DNA of 64,000 nt from Comamonas piscis (lineage in GTDB: Bacteria > Pseudomonadota > Gammaproteobacteria > Burkholderiales > Burkholderiaceae_C): positions 4,960,001-5,024,000 of the forward strand of contig NZ_CP058554.1 in the NCBI RefSeq assembly GCF_014109725.1, in the 5' to 3' direction. Positions within the stretch are counted from its first letter, which is position 1; each line of letters starts with the position of its first letter. The notes beneath the pieces are model-generated. The model was not told where the DNA came from. It made no database searches and saw only the letters and a list, made by a program, of their open reading frames with translations. This document shows positions 54,012-63,266 of this stretch, piece by piece. Position numbers and translations under genes: made by a program.

Positions 54012-54399
54012 CGGGCACCACGGCGGTGACCTCGATCTCCACCTTGGCCCGGTCCTCGATCAAAGCCACCACCTGCACGGCCGTCATCGCGGCGTTGAAG
54101 CTGCCGATCAGCTCGCGGTAGGCCTTGCCGATCTCTGCCTGCTGGGCCATGTAGGCCTGCTTGTCGGTGATGTACCAGGTCATGCGCACGATGTGCTCGG
54201 GCTTGGCACCGCCTTCTGCCAGCACCTCCACAATGTTCTGCAGCGCCTGGCGCACCTGACCGGCCAGGTCATCGGTGTGGAACACCCCATGCGCATCCCA
54301 GCCGATCATGCCGGCGACAAAAATCTGCCGGCCGCTGACCATCACGCCATTGGCATAGCCCTTGGGCCGGGGCCAACCTGGGGGTAGTAGTACTTGCAT
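54001..54399 (-). CDS. RidA family deaminase-like protein
   Basis: A 132-residue YjgF/RidA protein, usually trimeric, which hydrolyses reactive enamine/imine intermediates. It shows the family pattern GVMVSGRQIFVAGMIGWDA, QVRQALQNIVEVLAEGGAKP and KVEIEVTAV near the end; the usual conserved Arg is not clear in this member, so catalysis is uncertain. ATG 54399 is fixed by AAAGGAGG 4 nt upstream. The gene lies between thioesterase and hydrolase genes of the aromatic-type operon, as RidA-like genes often do in aminobenzoate clusters. Confidence 0.88.
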   Translation of the reverse strand: MQVLLPPGWPRPKGYANGVMVSGRQIFVAGMIGWDAHGVFHTDDLAGQVRQALQNIVEVLAEGGAKPEHIVRMTWYITDKQAYMAQQAEIGKAYRELIGSFNAAMTAVQVVALIEDRAKVEIEVTAVVPDAG

Positions 54400-54423
54400 C
54401 TCGCCTCCTTTAGCAAACAAATC

Positions 54424-54879
54424 TCAGACCGCGCCATCCGCCGCCATCCACTGCGCAATGCAGGCCTGGATGGCCGGTGGAATGCGGATGGCCTCATGGC
54501 TGTCCAGGCTGGTGAACACCAGCACCTGGTGGGCCAGCACGCGTACCGCGCCATCGTCCCCCACACAGCGCAGCGCCAGGCTCAACGAACGGCTGCCCAG
54601 CCGCTGCACAACCAGCTCCAGCTGCACCGCATCGCCCATGCGCGCAATGGCCCGGAAATCACAGGCCAGGTGCACGATGGGCAGGCCCGTGCGCTCGGGA
54701 CCCAGCATCTGGGCATAGGGGTAGTGCAGCGCCTCGTTGAACCAGTCCTCCACCAGCGACTGGAACAGCACCAAATACTGCGGGTAAAAAACGATGCCGG
54801 CCGGGTCGCACTGCGCAAAGCGGATGCGGGTGGCCACGCGGAAAACGGCGCCGTTCTCGGGCCAGGTCAAGGCTGCCAT
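54424..54879 (-). CDS. Acyl-CoA thioesterase (4HBT/YbgC hotdog family)
   Basis: A 151-residue hotdog-fold thioesterase. The active-site region is RIRFAQCDPAGIVFYPQYL (Asp in CDPAGI), as in 4-hydroxybenzoyl-CoA thioesterase-like enzymes. It may release acyl or aryl acids and recycle CoA for the pathway. One base separates the stop of livF from its start (TGACATG), so it is in the operon. Confidence 0.9.
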   Translation of the reverse strand: MAALTWPENGAVFRVATRIRFAQCDPAGIVFYPQYLVLFQSLVEDWFNEALHYPYAQMLGPERTGLPIVHLACDFRAIARMGDAVQLELVVQRLGSRSLSLALRCVGDDGAVRVLAHQVLVFTSLDSHEAIRIPPAIQACIAQWMAADGAV

Positions 54880-54880
54880 G

Positions 54881-55591
54881 TCAGACCCCGATATAGCGCT
54901 GCCATAGCGCGGGCTGCGCTTCCAGCTGCGCCGAGCTACCCTGCCACACGACCTGGCCGCGCTCGATCAAGGTGTGCTGGTCGGCCAGTGCCATCAGCCG
55001 CTTGACGTATTTGTCGATCACCAAGATCGCCTGGCCCTGCGCGCGCAACGCTGCCAGGCACTGCCAGATCTCCTCGCGGATCAGCGGTGCCAGGCCTTCG
55101 GTGGCCTCATCCAGGATCAGCAGATGCGGGTTGGTCATCAGCGCCCGGCCAATGGCCAGCATCTGCTGCTCGCCGCCCGACAAGCGATTGCCGGGATTGC
55201 GGGAGCGCTCGGCCAGGCGCGGAAACAGCTGGTAGACGCGGTCAAGCGACCAGGGGTTCTCCGAAGCATTGCGGTTGGCGGCAAAGGCCTGCAGGTTTTC
55301 CTGCACCGTCAGGTTGGCAAAAATCTGCCGGCCCTCGGGCACCACCGCCATGCCCATGCGGGCAATGCGATCGGCGGCCAAGTGCTCGATGCGTTCGCCC
55401 CTAAACCGCACACGGCCGGCCGATGCAGGCGTCATGCCCAACAAGCTGCGCACGGTGGTGGTCTTGCCCATGCCATTGCGGCCCAGCAAGGTCGCTACCT
55501 CGCCGGCTGCCATGCGCAGATGTATGCCAAACAGCACCTGGCTGCTGCCATAGCAGGTCTCCAACCCTTCTACTTCCAACAAGATCGTCAT
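54881..55591 (-). CDS. livF: Branched-chain/aromatic acid ABC transporter ATPase LivF-type
   Basis: A 236-residue ATPase of the HAAT import family: LLGRNGMGKTTTVR (Walker A), NRLSGGEQQMLAIGRAL (signature) and HLLILDEATEGLAP (Walker B). It works with LivG, LivH, LivM and LivK. A TGATG junction couples it to livG. In this operon the cargo is more likely an aromatic acid than leucine. Confidence 0.94.
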   Translation of the reverse strand: MTILLEVEGLETCYGSSQVLFGIHLRMAAGEVATLLGRNGMGKTTTVRSLLGMTPASAGRVRFRGERIEHLAADRIARMGMAVVPEGRQIFANLTVQENLQAFAANRNASENPWSLDRVYQLFPRLAERSRNPGNRLSGGEQQMLAIGRALMTNPHLLILDEATEGLAPLIREEIWQCLAALRAQGQAILVIDKYVKRLMALADQHTLIERGQVVWQGSSAQLEAQPALWQRYIGV

Positions 55592-56367
55592 CAGGCAGCC
55601 TCCTCGGCTTCATCACCCAGGTAGGCGCGCCGCACATCGGGGTTGCGCCGTATTTCTTCAGGCGTGCCGGTGGCAATCACCTTGCCAAACACCAGGGTCG
55701 AGATGCGGTCCGCCAGGCGGAAGACCGCATCCATGTCGTGCTCCACCAGCAGGATGGTCGTGTCGTTCCGCAGCTGCAGCAGCAGTTGCAGCATGCGCTC
55801 GGATTCATCCGGCCCCATGCCTGCCATCGGCTCATCGAGCAGCAGCATGCGTGGCCGCGTGGCCAGCGCCAGCGCTACCTCCAGCTGGCGCTGCTCGCCA
55901 TGGGCCAGCAGGCCGGCGGTCTGCTGCAGCTGGGCGGCCAGGCCGACGCGCTCTGCCACCTCGGCCGCCTGCGCATAGCGTGCGCGCTCATTGCGCGCCG
56001 GCTGCCAGAAGCGCCAGCTTGATCCATCGCGCGCCTGCACGCCCAGCGCAATGTTCTCCAGCACTGTCAAACGCTTGAAGATGCTGGTGATCTGGTAGGA
56101 ACGCACCAGGCCGGCCTGCACCCGCGCAGGCATGGGCTTGCGCTCCACCGCCTCGCCGGCAAACAGGATCTGGCCCGCATCGGGCACCAGCGCGCCCGAC
56201 AGCTGGTGGATCAGAGTCGTCTTGCCGGCGCCGTTGGGCCCGATCAAGGCATGGATATGGCCGCTCTGCACGGCAAAGCTGGCATGGTCGGTAGCAGTCA
56301 GGCCACCAAAGCGTTTGACCAGGCTCTGCACCTGCAACAAAGGGGGTGGCATATTCGCCGTGCTCAT
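55591..56367 (-). CDS. livG: Branched-chain/aromatic acid ABC transporter ATPase LivG-type
   Basis: A 258-residue ATPase: LIGPNGAGKTTLIHQLSG (Walker A), LLAHGEQRQLEVALALA (signature with HGEQR), MLLLDEPMAGMGPDES (Walker B). The start is ATG 56367, overlapping the livM stop by 4 nt (ATGA); an upstream in-frame extension reads through livM and is not real. Confidence 0.93.
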   Translation of the reverse strand: MSTANMPPPLLQVQSLVKRFGGLTATDHASFAVQSGHIHALIGPNGAGKTTLIHQLSGALVPDAGQILFAGEAVERKPMPARVQAGLVRSYQITSIFKRLTVLENIALGVQARDGSSWRFWQPARNERARYAQAAEVAERVGLAAQLQQTAGLLAHGEQRQLEVALALATRPRMLLLDEPMAGMGPDESERMLQLLLQLRNDTTILLVEHDMDAVFRLADRISTLVFGKVIATGTPEEIRRNPDVRRAYLGDEAEEAA

Positions 56368-57374
56368 CGCTTGCTCCACATGCCGCGCCGCAGGCTCAGC
56401 AAACCATTGGGTGCCACCAGCACCACCATCAGCAGCACGGCACCCAGGCCCAGCTGCCAGTGCACCGTGTAGGCGGCCAGCACTTCTTCCAGCAGCAAAA
56501 ACACCGCCGCACCCAGCAGGCCGCCATACAGATGGCCGACACCGCCCAGGATGACCATGATCAGCAGGATGCCGGACTGCGTCCACTGCAGCATGCCCGG
56601 TCCGACAAAGCTGCCCTGGTTGGCCAACAGCGCGCCCGCCAGCCCGGCAAAGGCGCCAGCCAGGCTGAAGGCCACGAGCTTGTAGCGGTAGACCGGAAAG
56701 CCAATGGCCTGCATGCGGGTCTCGTTCTCCTTGATGGCCTGCAGCACATGGCCAAAACGGGCATTCAGCACCCGCGCCATCAGCAGCAGGCTGGTGCTGA
56801 CCAGCGCCAGCACCACATAGTAGAAAGTCGCATCCTGCGCCAGATCCAGGCCCAGGCTGATGTCCGAGCGGCTGGGCAGCGACAGGCCGTCATCCCCGCC
56901 CAGTGCCTTGAACGACATGATCAGGTAGTACAGCATCTGCGCAAACGCCAAGGTGATCATGATGAAGTACACGCCCTGGGTGCGCAGACTGATGGCGCCC
57001 ACCAGCAGCGAAAAAACCGCGCCCATCAGCATGGCCAGCGGCCAGGCCAGCCAGGCGGAGCTGATGCCCTGCTGCATCAGCAGGCCCACGGTGTAGGCAC
57101 CCAGGCCCACAAAGGCCGCATGGCCAAAGCTCACCATGCCACCAAAACCGAGGATGAAGTTGAGGCTGGCAGCGGCAAGGCCAAACACCAGCACGCGGCT
57201 GGCCACACCGATGTAGAAGTCCTCGCCGGTTGCCTGGGCAATCAGCGGAAAGGCGATCAGCAGCGCCAACAACGGCAACATGAAGCGCGGCTGCAAGCGG
57301 TGGTCGAAGACGCTGCGCTGCATGGCTGGCGTGGCCTGGGCCGCAGCGGGCTGGGGGGCGGTGGTGTCAGTCAT
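56364..57374 (-). CDS. livM: Branched-chain/aromatic acid ABC transporter permease LivM-type
   Basis: A 336-residue permease with eight or more membrane helices and the LivM motif NFILGFGGMVSFGHAAFVGL followed by GAISLRTQGVYFIMITLAFA and LAGALLANQGSFVGP. Overlaps livH by 8 nt and livG by 4 nt. Confidence 0.94.
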   Translation of the reverse strand: MTDTTAPQPAAAQATPAMQRSVFDHRLQPRFMLPLLALLIAFPLIAQATGEDFYIGVASRVLVFGLAAASLNFILGFGGMVSFGHAAFVGLGAYTVGLLMQQGISSAWLAWPLAMLMGAVFSLLVGAISLRTQGVYFIMITLAFAQMLYYLIMSFKALGGDDGLSLPSRSDISLGLDLAQDATFYYVVLALVSTSLLLMARVLNARFGHVLQAIKENETRMQAIGFPVYRYKLVAFSLAGAFAGLAGALLANQGSFVGPGMLQWTQSGILLIMVILGGVGHLYGGLLGAAVFLLLEEVLAAYTVHWQLGLGAVLLMVVLVAPNGLLSLRRGMWSKR

Positions 57375-58287
57375 GGGCGGGGAACAGACCTTGGGGTTTG
57401 TAGAACAGCACGGCAGCCATCAGCACATAGATCAGGATCGAGGCCACGGCCGGGCCGGCGTTGGCCGCCACCTCGGGGCCCATGGCCTTGTCAAACAACA
57501 GGGGCACGAGGGTGCGGCCGGCGGTATCGACCAGGCCCACCAGCAAGGCGCCCAGCAGCGCGCCCCGGATCGAGCCAATGCCGCCAATCACGATCACCAC
57601 AAAGGCGAGAATCAGAATGCTCTCGCCCATGCCCACCTGCACCGCCAGCAGCGGCCCCAGCATGCCGCCGGCCACGGCACACAGCGCAGCACCCAGCGCA
57701 AACACCAGGGTGAACAGGCGGCGCACATTGGCGCCCATGGCAGTCGCCATCTCGCGGTTGGCCGCGCCGGCGCGCACCTGCATGCCAAAGCGCGTGCGCG
57801 TCACCAGGAGCCACAGCAGCAAGGCCACGGCCAGGCCCACGCCAATGATCAACAGCCGGTAGGCCGGGTAGGAAAAACCATCCATCAACATCACCGGCCC
57901 GGCCAGCGCGGCGGGCGGGTTCAGCATCAGCGGCTGGGCCCCCCAGATGATGCGCACGATCTCATTGCTCATCAGCAAGATGGCAAAGGTGCCCATCACC
58001 TGCGACAGGTGGTCGCGGTGGTAGAGGCGGCGCAAGATGGTGTACTCCAGCAGCACGCCCACCAGCACAGTGGCCAGCACCCCCAGGCCCAGACCCAGCC
58101 AGAACGAGCCGCTCGCTTGGCTGAAAGTCGCCACCAGGTAGGCGCCGATCATGTAGAGCGAACCATGGGCCAGGTTGATCATGTCCATGATGCCGAACAC
58201 CAAGGTCAAACCGGCGGCCAGCAGAAACAGCATCAGGCCGAACTGCAGGCCGTTGAGCGACTGCTCAAGAATCAGGATGGTGTTCAT
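57367..58287 (-). CDS. livH: Branched-chain/aromatic acid ABC transporter permease LivH-type
   Basis: A 306-residue permease with the LivH motif AAGLTLVFGIMDMINLAHGS near residue 25 and VIVIGGIGSIRGALLGALLV near the C-terminus. It follows livK by 3 bp. Confidence 0.94.
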   Translation of the reverse strand: MNTILILEQSLNGLQFGLMLFLLAAGLTLVFGIMDMINLAHGSLYMIGAYLVATFSQASGSFWLGLGLGVLATVLVGVLLEYTILRRLYHRDHLSQVMGTFAILLMSNEIVRIIWGAQPLMLNPPAALAGPVMLMDGFSYPAYRLLIIGVGLAVALLLWLLVTRTRFGMQVRAGAANREMATAMGANVRRLFTLVFALGAALCAVAGGMLGPLLAVQVGMGESILILAFVVIVIGGIGSIRGALLGALLVGLVDTAGRTLVPLLFDKAMGPEVAANAGPAVASILIYVLMAAVLFYKPQGLFPAHD

Positions 58288-58290
58288 CGA

Positions 58291-59475
58291 TCAGGAAGGC
58301 ATCTTGCAGTCTTTGACGTAGGCATCCTGGTGGTTCTTGAACACCGTGCCCACCGTGCGGTTGGTCAGCTTGCCCTGCGCATCCTTGCTCACCACGCGCA
58401 GGTAGTAGTCCTGCACCGGGAAATGGTTGCTGTTGAACTTGAAGCTGCCACGCACCGATTCAAACTTGGCCGCCTCGATGGCTTTGCGCAGCGCAGCCTT
58501 GTCATCGAGCTTGCCCTTGACATCGCGCACCGCCGCATCCATCAGGCGTGCGGCGTCATAGCCCTGCGATGCATAGAGCGATGGGTTGCGACCAAACTCT
58601 TTCTGGAAGTCGGCGACGAACTTCTTGTTCGCCGCATTGTCCAGGTCATGCGCCCATTGCGAGGTGTTGAAGGTGCCCAGCATCGAATCGCCCACCGCAC
58701 GGATCACGTCCTCATCTGCCGAGAAGCCCGGGGCATACAAGGTGACGTCCTTGGACAGACCGGCACCGACAAACTGCTTGATGAAGTTCACGCCCAGGCC
58801 ACCGGGCAGGAAGATATAGACGCCATCGACCTGGGCCGCGCGCATCTTGGAGATCTCCGCGCCATAGTCCAGCTGGCTCAGCGAGGTATAGGTCTCCATG
58901 CCGACCTCGCCCTTGTAGAAGCGCTTGAAGCCGGCGATCGAATCCTTGCCTGCGGGGTAGTTGGGCGCAATCAGCGCCACGCGCTTGAAGCCCTTATCCT
59001 GCATGGTCTGGCCCGCTGCCTCATGCAACGCATCGTTTTGCTGCGAGACATTGAAGAAATACGGGTTGCACTGGGCGCCTGCGTACTGCGAGGGGCCGGC
59101 ATTGGGGCTGATGAAGAAGGTCTTGTTCTGGAACGCCGCCGGGCCCACGGCCAGCATCACGTTGGAGAACACGGTGCCGGTCATGAAATCCACCTTGTCG
59201 CGCTTGAGCAGGCGCTCCGCCGTCTGCTTGGCCACCTCGGGGTTTTGCTGGTCATCGACCACCACCACCTCGGCAGGCAGGTTGCCGATCTTGCCGTTCA
59301 TGTGCTTGACGGCCAGCTGGAAGCCGTCGCGGATATCGGTGCCCAGGCCCGCGCCGGGGCCGGACAAGGTGCTGAGCAGCCCCACCTTGACCTGGTCGGC
59401 CGCACTGGCACTGCTGGCGCAGAGCAGCGCAATGGACAGACTGACGAGACTGCGGTGCAAAAGATGACGCTTCAT
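58291..59475 (-). CDS. livK: Periplasmic substrate-binding protein (LivK-type)
   Basis: A 394-residue receptor with signal peptide (cleavage near ASAADQ, residue 26) and a type I periplasmic-binding fold: VKVGLLSTLSGPGAGLGTDI, GFQLAVKHMNGKIG, and NYPAGKDSIAGFKRFYKG. It captures the substrate for LivHMGF. Related receptors next to aryl-CoA genes bind benzoate-type acids; here that is inferred from the operon. 45 bp after the ligase gene. Confidence 0.9.
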   Translation of the reverse strand: MKRHLLHRSLVSLSIALLCASSASAADQVKVGLLSTLSGPGAGLGTDIRDGFQLAVKHMNGKIGNLPAEVVVVDDQQNPEVAKQTAERLLKRDKVDFMTGTVFSNVMLAVGPAAFQNKTFFISPNAGPSQYAGAQCNPYFFNVSQQNDALHEAAGQTMQDKGFKRVALIAPNYPAGKDSIAGFKRFYKGEVGMETYTSLSQLDYGAEISKMRAAQVDGVYIFLPGGLGVNFIKQFVGAGLSKDVTLYAPGFSADEDVIRAVGDSMLGTFNTSQWAHDLDNAANKKFVADFQKEFGRNPSLYASQGYDAARLMDAAVRDVKGKLDDKAALRKAIEAAKFESVRGSFKFNSNHFPVQDYYLRVVSKDAQGKLTNRTVGTVFKNHQDAYVKDCKMPS

Positions 59476-59520
59476 GCTGGTTCCCTGATTGGTATGCCGA
59501 AAAATTTCAACGAGCCGCTA

Positions 59521-61152
59521 CTATGCCGGGCTGTGCAGCCGAAACCGTTGTAGTTTTCCCGTAGCTGTGCGCGGCAGTTGCCCGACAAAATCCACGGCCC
59601 GTGGGTATTTGTAGGGCGCCACCGTACTTTTGACGAAATCCTGCAAGGTCTTGACCATGTCCGCATCCGCCGCAAAGCCCGGGCGCAGCACCACAAAGGC
59701 CTTGACGATCTGGCCGCGCTCGCTGTCGGGCAGGCCGATCACCGCGCATTCGGCCACCGCCGCATGCGCCAGCAAGGCGTCCTCGACCTCGGGCGCGGCG
59801 ATGTTGTAGCCCGAGGAGATGATCATGTCATCGGTGCGTGCCTGGTAGATGAAATAGCCATCCGCATCCATCACATAGGCGTCACCGGTCAGGTTCCAGC
59901 CCGCATGCACATACTGGGTCTGGCGGCTGTCGTTCAAATAACGGCAGCCGGTGGGGCCCTGCACCGCCAGCTTGCCCACCGTGCCGGCCGGCACTTCCTG
60001 GCCCTGCGCATCAACCACCTTGGCGCGGTAGCCGGGCACGGCGCGGCCGGTGGCGCCAGGCCGTGCCTCGTCCTCGCGGTGCGAGATAAAGATATGCAGC
60101 ATCTCGGTCGAGCCAATGCCGTCAATGATCTCGATGCCGGTGGCGTCTTTCCACAGCGCGCGGGTCGATGCATTCAAGGCCTCGCCGGCCGATACGCATT
60201 TGCGCAGCCGCGTCTGGCGCAGCCGCTCACCTTGCTGGGCCATCACGCGGTACGAGGTGGGCGCGGTGAACACCACGGTGGCGCCAAACTGCTCGATGCC
60301 ATCGACCAGTTGCACCGGTCCCGCCTTCTCCAGCAGCGCCATCGAGGCACCAATTGCCATCGGGAACAGCACCTGCCCACCCAGGCCAAAGGTAAAGGCC
60401 AGCGGCGGGCTGCCGATAAAGACATCATCGGGCTCGGCCCGCAGCACATGGCGGGGCCAGCAGGCGCAGACCGCCATGACATCGCGGTGAAAGTGCATCG
60501 TGGCCTTGGGCACGCCCGTGGTGCCCGAGGTAAAGCCCAGCAGGCAGGTGTCGGTCGCGGCGGTCTGCACCGTGTCGAAATGCGGCGATGCCTGGGCCAT
60601 CAGCGGCTCCAGCGCCTGCTCTGCCGGCAGGCCGCTGCCATTGAAGTAGCGCACCGCCTGCAAGCGCGGGTTCGCCGCCTGCGCTGCCTGCACCTCCGCC
60701 AGCAAGGCTGCATCGCAGAGCGCATGGCTAACCTGTGCGATCTCGATGATGGTGCCCAGCTCCTTGGCGCGCAGCAGCGGCATGGCAGCGACCGCAATGC
60801 CGCCGGCCTTGACGACGGCAAACCAGCTCGCCACCATCATCGGGTTGTTGGGGGCGCAGAGCAGCACGCGGTTGCCGGGCACCAGGCCCATCTGCGTGGT
60901 CAAGACGTTGGCAATGCGGTTGGCCTGGGCCTGCAGCTCGGCATAGGTCCAGCGCACTCCCTGCGCCTGCAGGCAGAGGCGCTCGCCCCGGCCTTTGGCC
61001 ACATGGCGGTCCAGCAGCTCGGCGGCGCAGTTGAGGCGCTCGGGGAACTGCAACTCGGGCAGGTCAAAGTGGTACTCCGGCTGCAGCTCGGGCGGCGGCA
61101 GATGCGTGGCGGCAAAGCGGTCGATATGCGCGGTATAGGGCGTGGCAGACAT
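59521..61152 (-). CDS. Aryl-CoA ligase, AMP-forming (benzoate/2-aminobenzoate-CoA ligase type)
   Basis: A 543-residue ANL-family ligase that activates an aromatic acid with ATP and CoA. It has the AMP-binding loop LLGFTSGTTGVPKATMHFHR, GIGSTEMLHIFISH, the hinge YQARTDDMIISSGYNIAAPE, and the C-terminal catalytic Lys in PRTATGKLQRF. Overall pattern fits benzoate-CoA ligase-like enzymes, including 2-aminobenzoate-CoA ligase. The start is ATG 61152; the longer reading to 61362 overlaps the dehydrogenase. First step of the proposed aryl-CoA pathway; exact acid not determinable. Confidence 0.88.
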   Translation of the reverse strand: MSATPYTAHIDRFAATHLPPPELQPEYHFDLPELQFPERLNCAAELLDRHVAKGRGERLCLQAQGVRWTYAELQAQANRIANVLTTQMGLVPGNRVLLCAPNNPMMVASWFAVVKAGGIAVAAMPLLRAKELGTIIEIAQVSHALCDAALLAEVQAAQAANPRLQAVRYFNGSGLPAEQALEPLMAQASPHFDTVQTAATDTCLLGFTSGTTGVPKATMHFHRDVMAVCACWPRHVLRAEPDDVFIGSPPLAFTFGLGGQVLFPMAIGASMALLEKAGPVQLVDGIEQFGATVVFTAPTSYRVMAQQGERLRQTRLRKCVSAGEALNASTRALWKDATGIEIIDGIGSTEMLHIFISHREDEARPGATGRAVPGYRAKVVDAQGQEVPAGTVGKLAVQGPTGCRYLNDSRQTQYVHAGWNLTGDAYVMDADGYFIYQARTDDMIISSGYNIAAPEVEDALLAHAAVAECAVIGLPDSERGQIVKAFVVLRPGFAADADMVKTLQDFVKSTVAPYKYPRAVDFVGQLPRTATGKLQRFRLHSPA

Positions 61153-61211
61153 CTCGCAAACTCCAGGCTGAAGGCGGAAACCGGGATCGGCGTCCAGGTA
61201 CTCGGCAGTGG

Positions 61212-62387
61212 TCAAGGCGCGGTGGGCGCCACTTGTTTGAGCAGCTCGCGGGCGATGATGAGTTGCTGCACTTCGGTGGCCCCTTCGTAGATGCGCAGCG
61301 CGCGGATCTCGCGGTACAGACGCTCCACCGGCTGATCGCTGACAACACCCAGACCGCCCCACATCTGCAGCGCCGCATCAATCACCTGCTGCGCGTTCTC
61401 GGTCGCAGTCATCTTGGCCATCGCCGCTTCGCTGGTCACGCTCTGGCCCTGGTCGCGCTGCCAGGCGGCGCGGTAGGTCAGCAGCGCGGCGCTGTCGATC
61501 TGTGTGGCCATCTGGGCCAGCTTGGCCTGGGTGAGCTGAAAATCAGCCAGCACGCCCTGGAACATGCGGCGGCTGGTGGCACGCTGCAAGGCCTCGTCCA
61601 GCGCGCGGCGGGCAAAGCCCAGCGCAGCGGCCGCCACCGAGGTGCGGAAAACATCCAAGGTGCGCATCGCCAGCTTGAAGCCCTCCGCCGCCGCGCCAAT
61701 GCGCTGGCTGACCGGCACGCGGCAGCCGCTAAAGCGCAGCCGCGCCAGCGGGTGCGGCGCAATCACATCGATGCGCTCGGCAATCTCCAGGCCGGGCGTG
61801 TCGGCATCGACGATCAGCGCCGAAATACCGCGCGCGCCCGGCGCCTCGCCGGTACGCACAAACACCACATAGAAGTCGGCAATGCCGCCGTTGGAGATCC
61901 AGGTTTTTTCGCCGTCGATGACATAGTGGTCGCCCTCCAAGCGGGCTGCGCAGGCCATGGCGGCCACGTCCGATCCGGCATCGGGCTCGGACAGCGCAAA
62001 GGCCGCAATGGCCTCACCCCGCGCGACCCTGCCCAGGTAGCGCGCCTTCTGCGCCTCCGTACCCGCCAGGCTGATCGCCCCCGAGCCCAGACCTTGCATC
62101 GCAAACGCAAAGTCGGCCAGGCCGTTGTGGCGTGCCAAGGTCTCGCGGATCAGGCAGATGGCACGGGTGTCGATCTGCGCAGCCGCGCCGCCATGCGCCT
62201 CGCCCGCCACTGCATGGCGCAGCCAACCGCTCTGGCCCAGCGCCTGCACCAAGGCGCGGCAATCGGCATCGGTGTCGCCGCTGTGTACATGGGCCACATG
62301 CTGGGCAGCCCAGGCATCCAAGGTCTGCGCCAGTTCGGCATGCTGCGGCTCAAAAAACGGCCACTGCAGATAACGGGTATCGGCCAT
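61212..62387 (-). CDS. Acyl-CoA dehydrogenase family protein
   Basis: A 391-residue FAD enzyme. ISLAGTEAQKARYLGRVARG, the FAD-binding AFALSEPDAGSDVAAM near residue 135, EKTWISNGGIADFYVVFVRT, and the C-terminal QMWGGLGVVSDQPVERLYRE with RIYEGATEVQQLII are typical. The catalytic Glu should lie in the last region. It follows enoyl-CoA hydratase by one base. It probably oxidises a ring-derived or alicyclic acyl-CoA of the pathway. Confidence 0.93.
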   Translation of the reverse strand: MADTRYLQWPFFEPQHAELAQTLDAWAAQHVAHVHSGDTDADCRALVQALGQSGWLRHAVAGEAHGGAAAQIDTRAICLIRETLARHNGLADFAFAMQGLGSGAISLAGTEAQKARYLGRVARGEAIAAFALSEPDAGSDVAAMACAARLEGDHYVIDGEKTWISNGGIADFYVVFVRTGEAPGARGISALIVDADTPGLEIAERIDVIAPHPLARLRFSGCRVPVSQRIGAAAEGFKLAMRTLDVFRTSVAAAALGFARRALDEALQRATSRRMFQGVLADFQLTQAKLAQMATQIDSAALLTYRAAWQRDQGQSVTSEAAMAKMTATENAQQVIDAALQMWGGLGVVSDQPVERLYREIRALRIYEGATEVQQLIIARELLKQVAPTAP

Positions 62388-62388
62388 G

Positions 62389-63243
62389 TCAGTTCCCCTG
62401 GAATTGCGGCTTTTGCTTGGCCACAAAGGCCTCGTAGGCGCGCTTGAAGTCTTCGGTCAGCATGCAGATGGCCTGCGCCTGCGCCTCGGCCTCGATGGCC
62501 TGGTCAATGGTCATCGCCCATTCCTGGTGCAGCATGGTCTTGGTGATGCCATTGGCAAAACTGGGGCCGGCAGCCAGGTCGGCGGCCATCTTCTGCGCCT
62601 GCTCCAGCAGCGCTTCGGGCTCGGCCAGGCGGTTGAAAAAGCCCCAGCGCTCGCCCTCTTCGCCGCCCAGGCTGCGGCCGGTGTAGAGCAGCTCGCTGGC
62701 GCGGCCCTGGCCAATGATGCGCGGCAAAAAGGCGCAGGCGCCCATGTCGCAGCCAGCCAGGCCCACGCGGTTGAACAGAAACGCCGTCTTGCTGCGGGCG
62801 GTGCCCAGGCGCATGTCCGAGGCCATCGCCATGATGGCGCCCGCACCGGCACAGATGCCATCGACTGCCGCAATGATGGGCTGCGGACAGGCGCGCATGG
62901 CCTTGATCAGTTCGCCGGTCATGCGGGTGAACATCAGCAGCTCAGGCGCCTTCAAAGCCACCAGTGGGCCGATGATTTCATGCACATCGCCGCCCGAGCA
63001 GAAGTTGCCGCCGGCGCCCACCAACACCACGGCCTTCACATCCTGCGCCCATTTCAGGCGGTGGAACAGGTCGCGCAGCTCGGCATAGGATTCAAAGGTC
63101 AGCGGGTTCTTGCGCTCGGGGCGGTTCAAGGTAATCGTCGCCACCCCGGCGCTGACCTGCCACAGAAAATGCTGGGCCTGGTAGCCGGCCAGTTGCTGGT
63201 GGTTGCCCGCCACCAGGGCGGGGTCGATTCGGTATTCGCTCAT
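62389..63243 (-). CDS. Enoyl-CoA hydratase/isomerase family protein
   Basis: A 284-residue crotonase-fold protein: VATITLNRPERKNPLTFES, oxyanion loop GAGGNFCSGGDVHEI near 85, PIIAAVDGICAGAGAIMAMA near 120 and RVGLAGCDMGACAFLPR near 155. ATG 63243 is the start; an upstream in-frame extension of about 210 residues reads out of frame through the SDR gene and is not coding. It hydrates or isomerises a double bond in the CoA-bound intermediate. Confidence 0.93.
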   Translation of the reverse strand: MSEYRIDPALVAGNHQQLAGYQAQHFLWQVSAGVATITLNRPERKNPLTFESYAELRDLFHRLKWAQDVKAVVLVGAGGNFCSGGDVHEIIGPLVALKAPELLMFTRMTGELIKAMRACPQPIIAAVDGICAGAGAIMAMASDMRLGTARSKTAFLFNRVGLAGCDMGACAFLPRIIGQGRASELLYTGRSLGGEEGERWGFFNRLAEPEALLEQAQKMAADLAAGPSFANGITKTMLHQEWAMTIDQAIEAEAQAQAICMLTEDFKRAYEAFVAKQKPQFQGN

Positions 63244-63266
63244 GCCTGTCTCCAGAGATTCGGGGT

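Noticed and set aside
57280..59553. 757-codon open frame on the plus strand across liv genes
   Set aside because: Antisense to livH, livK and part of livM; low-complexity His/Gln-rich product with no family signature.
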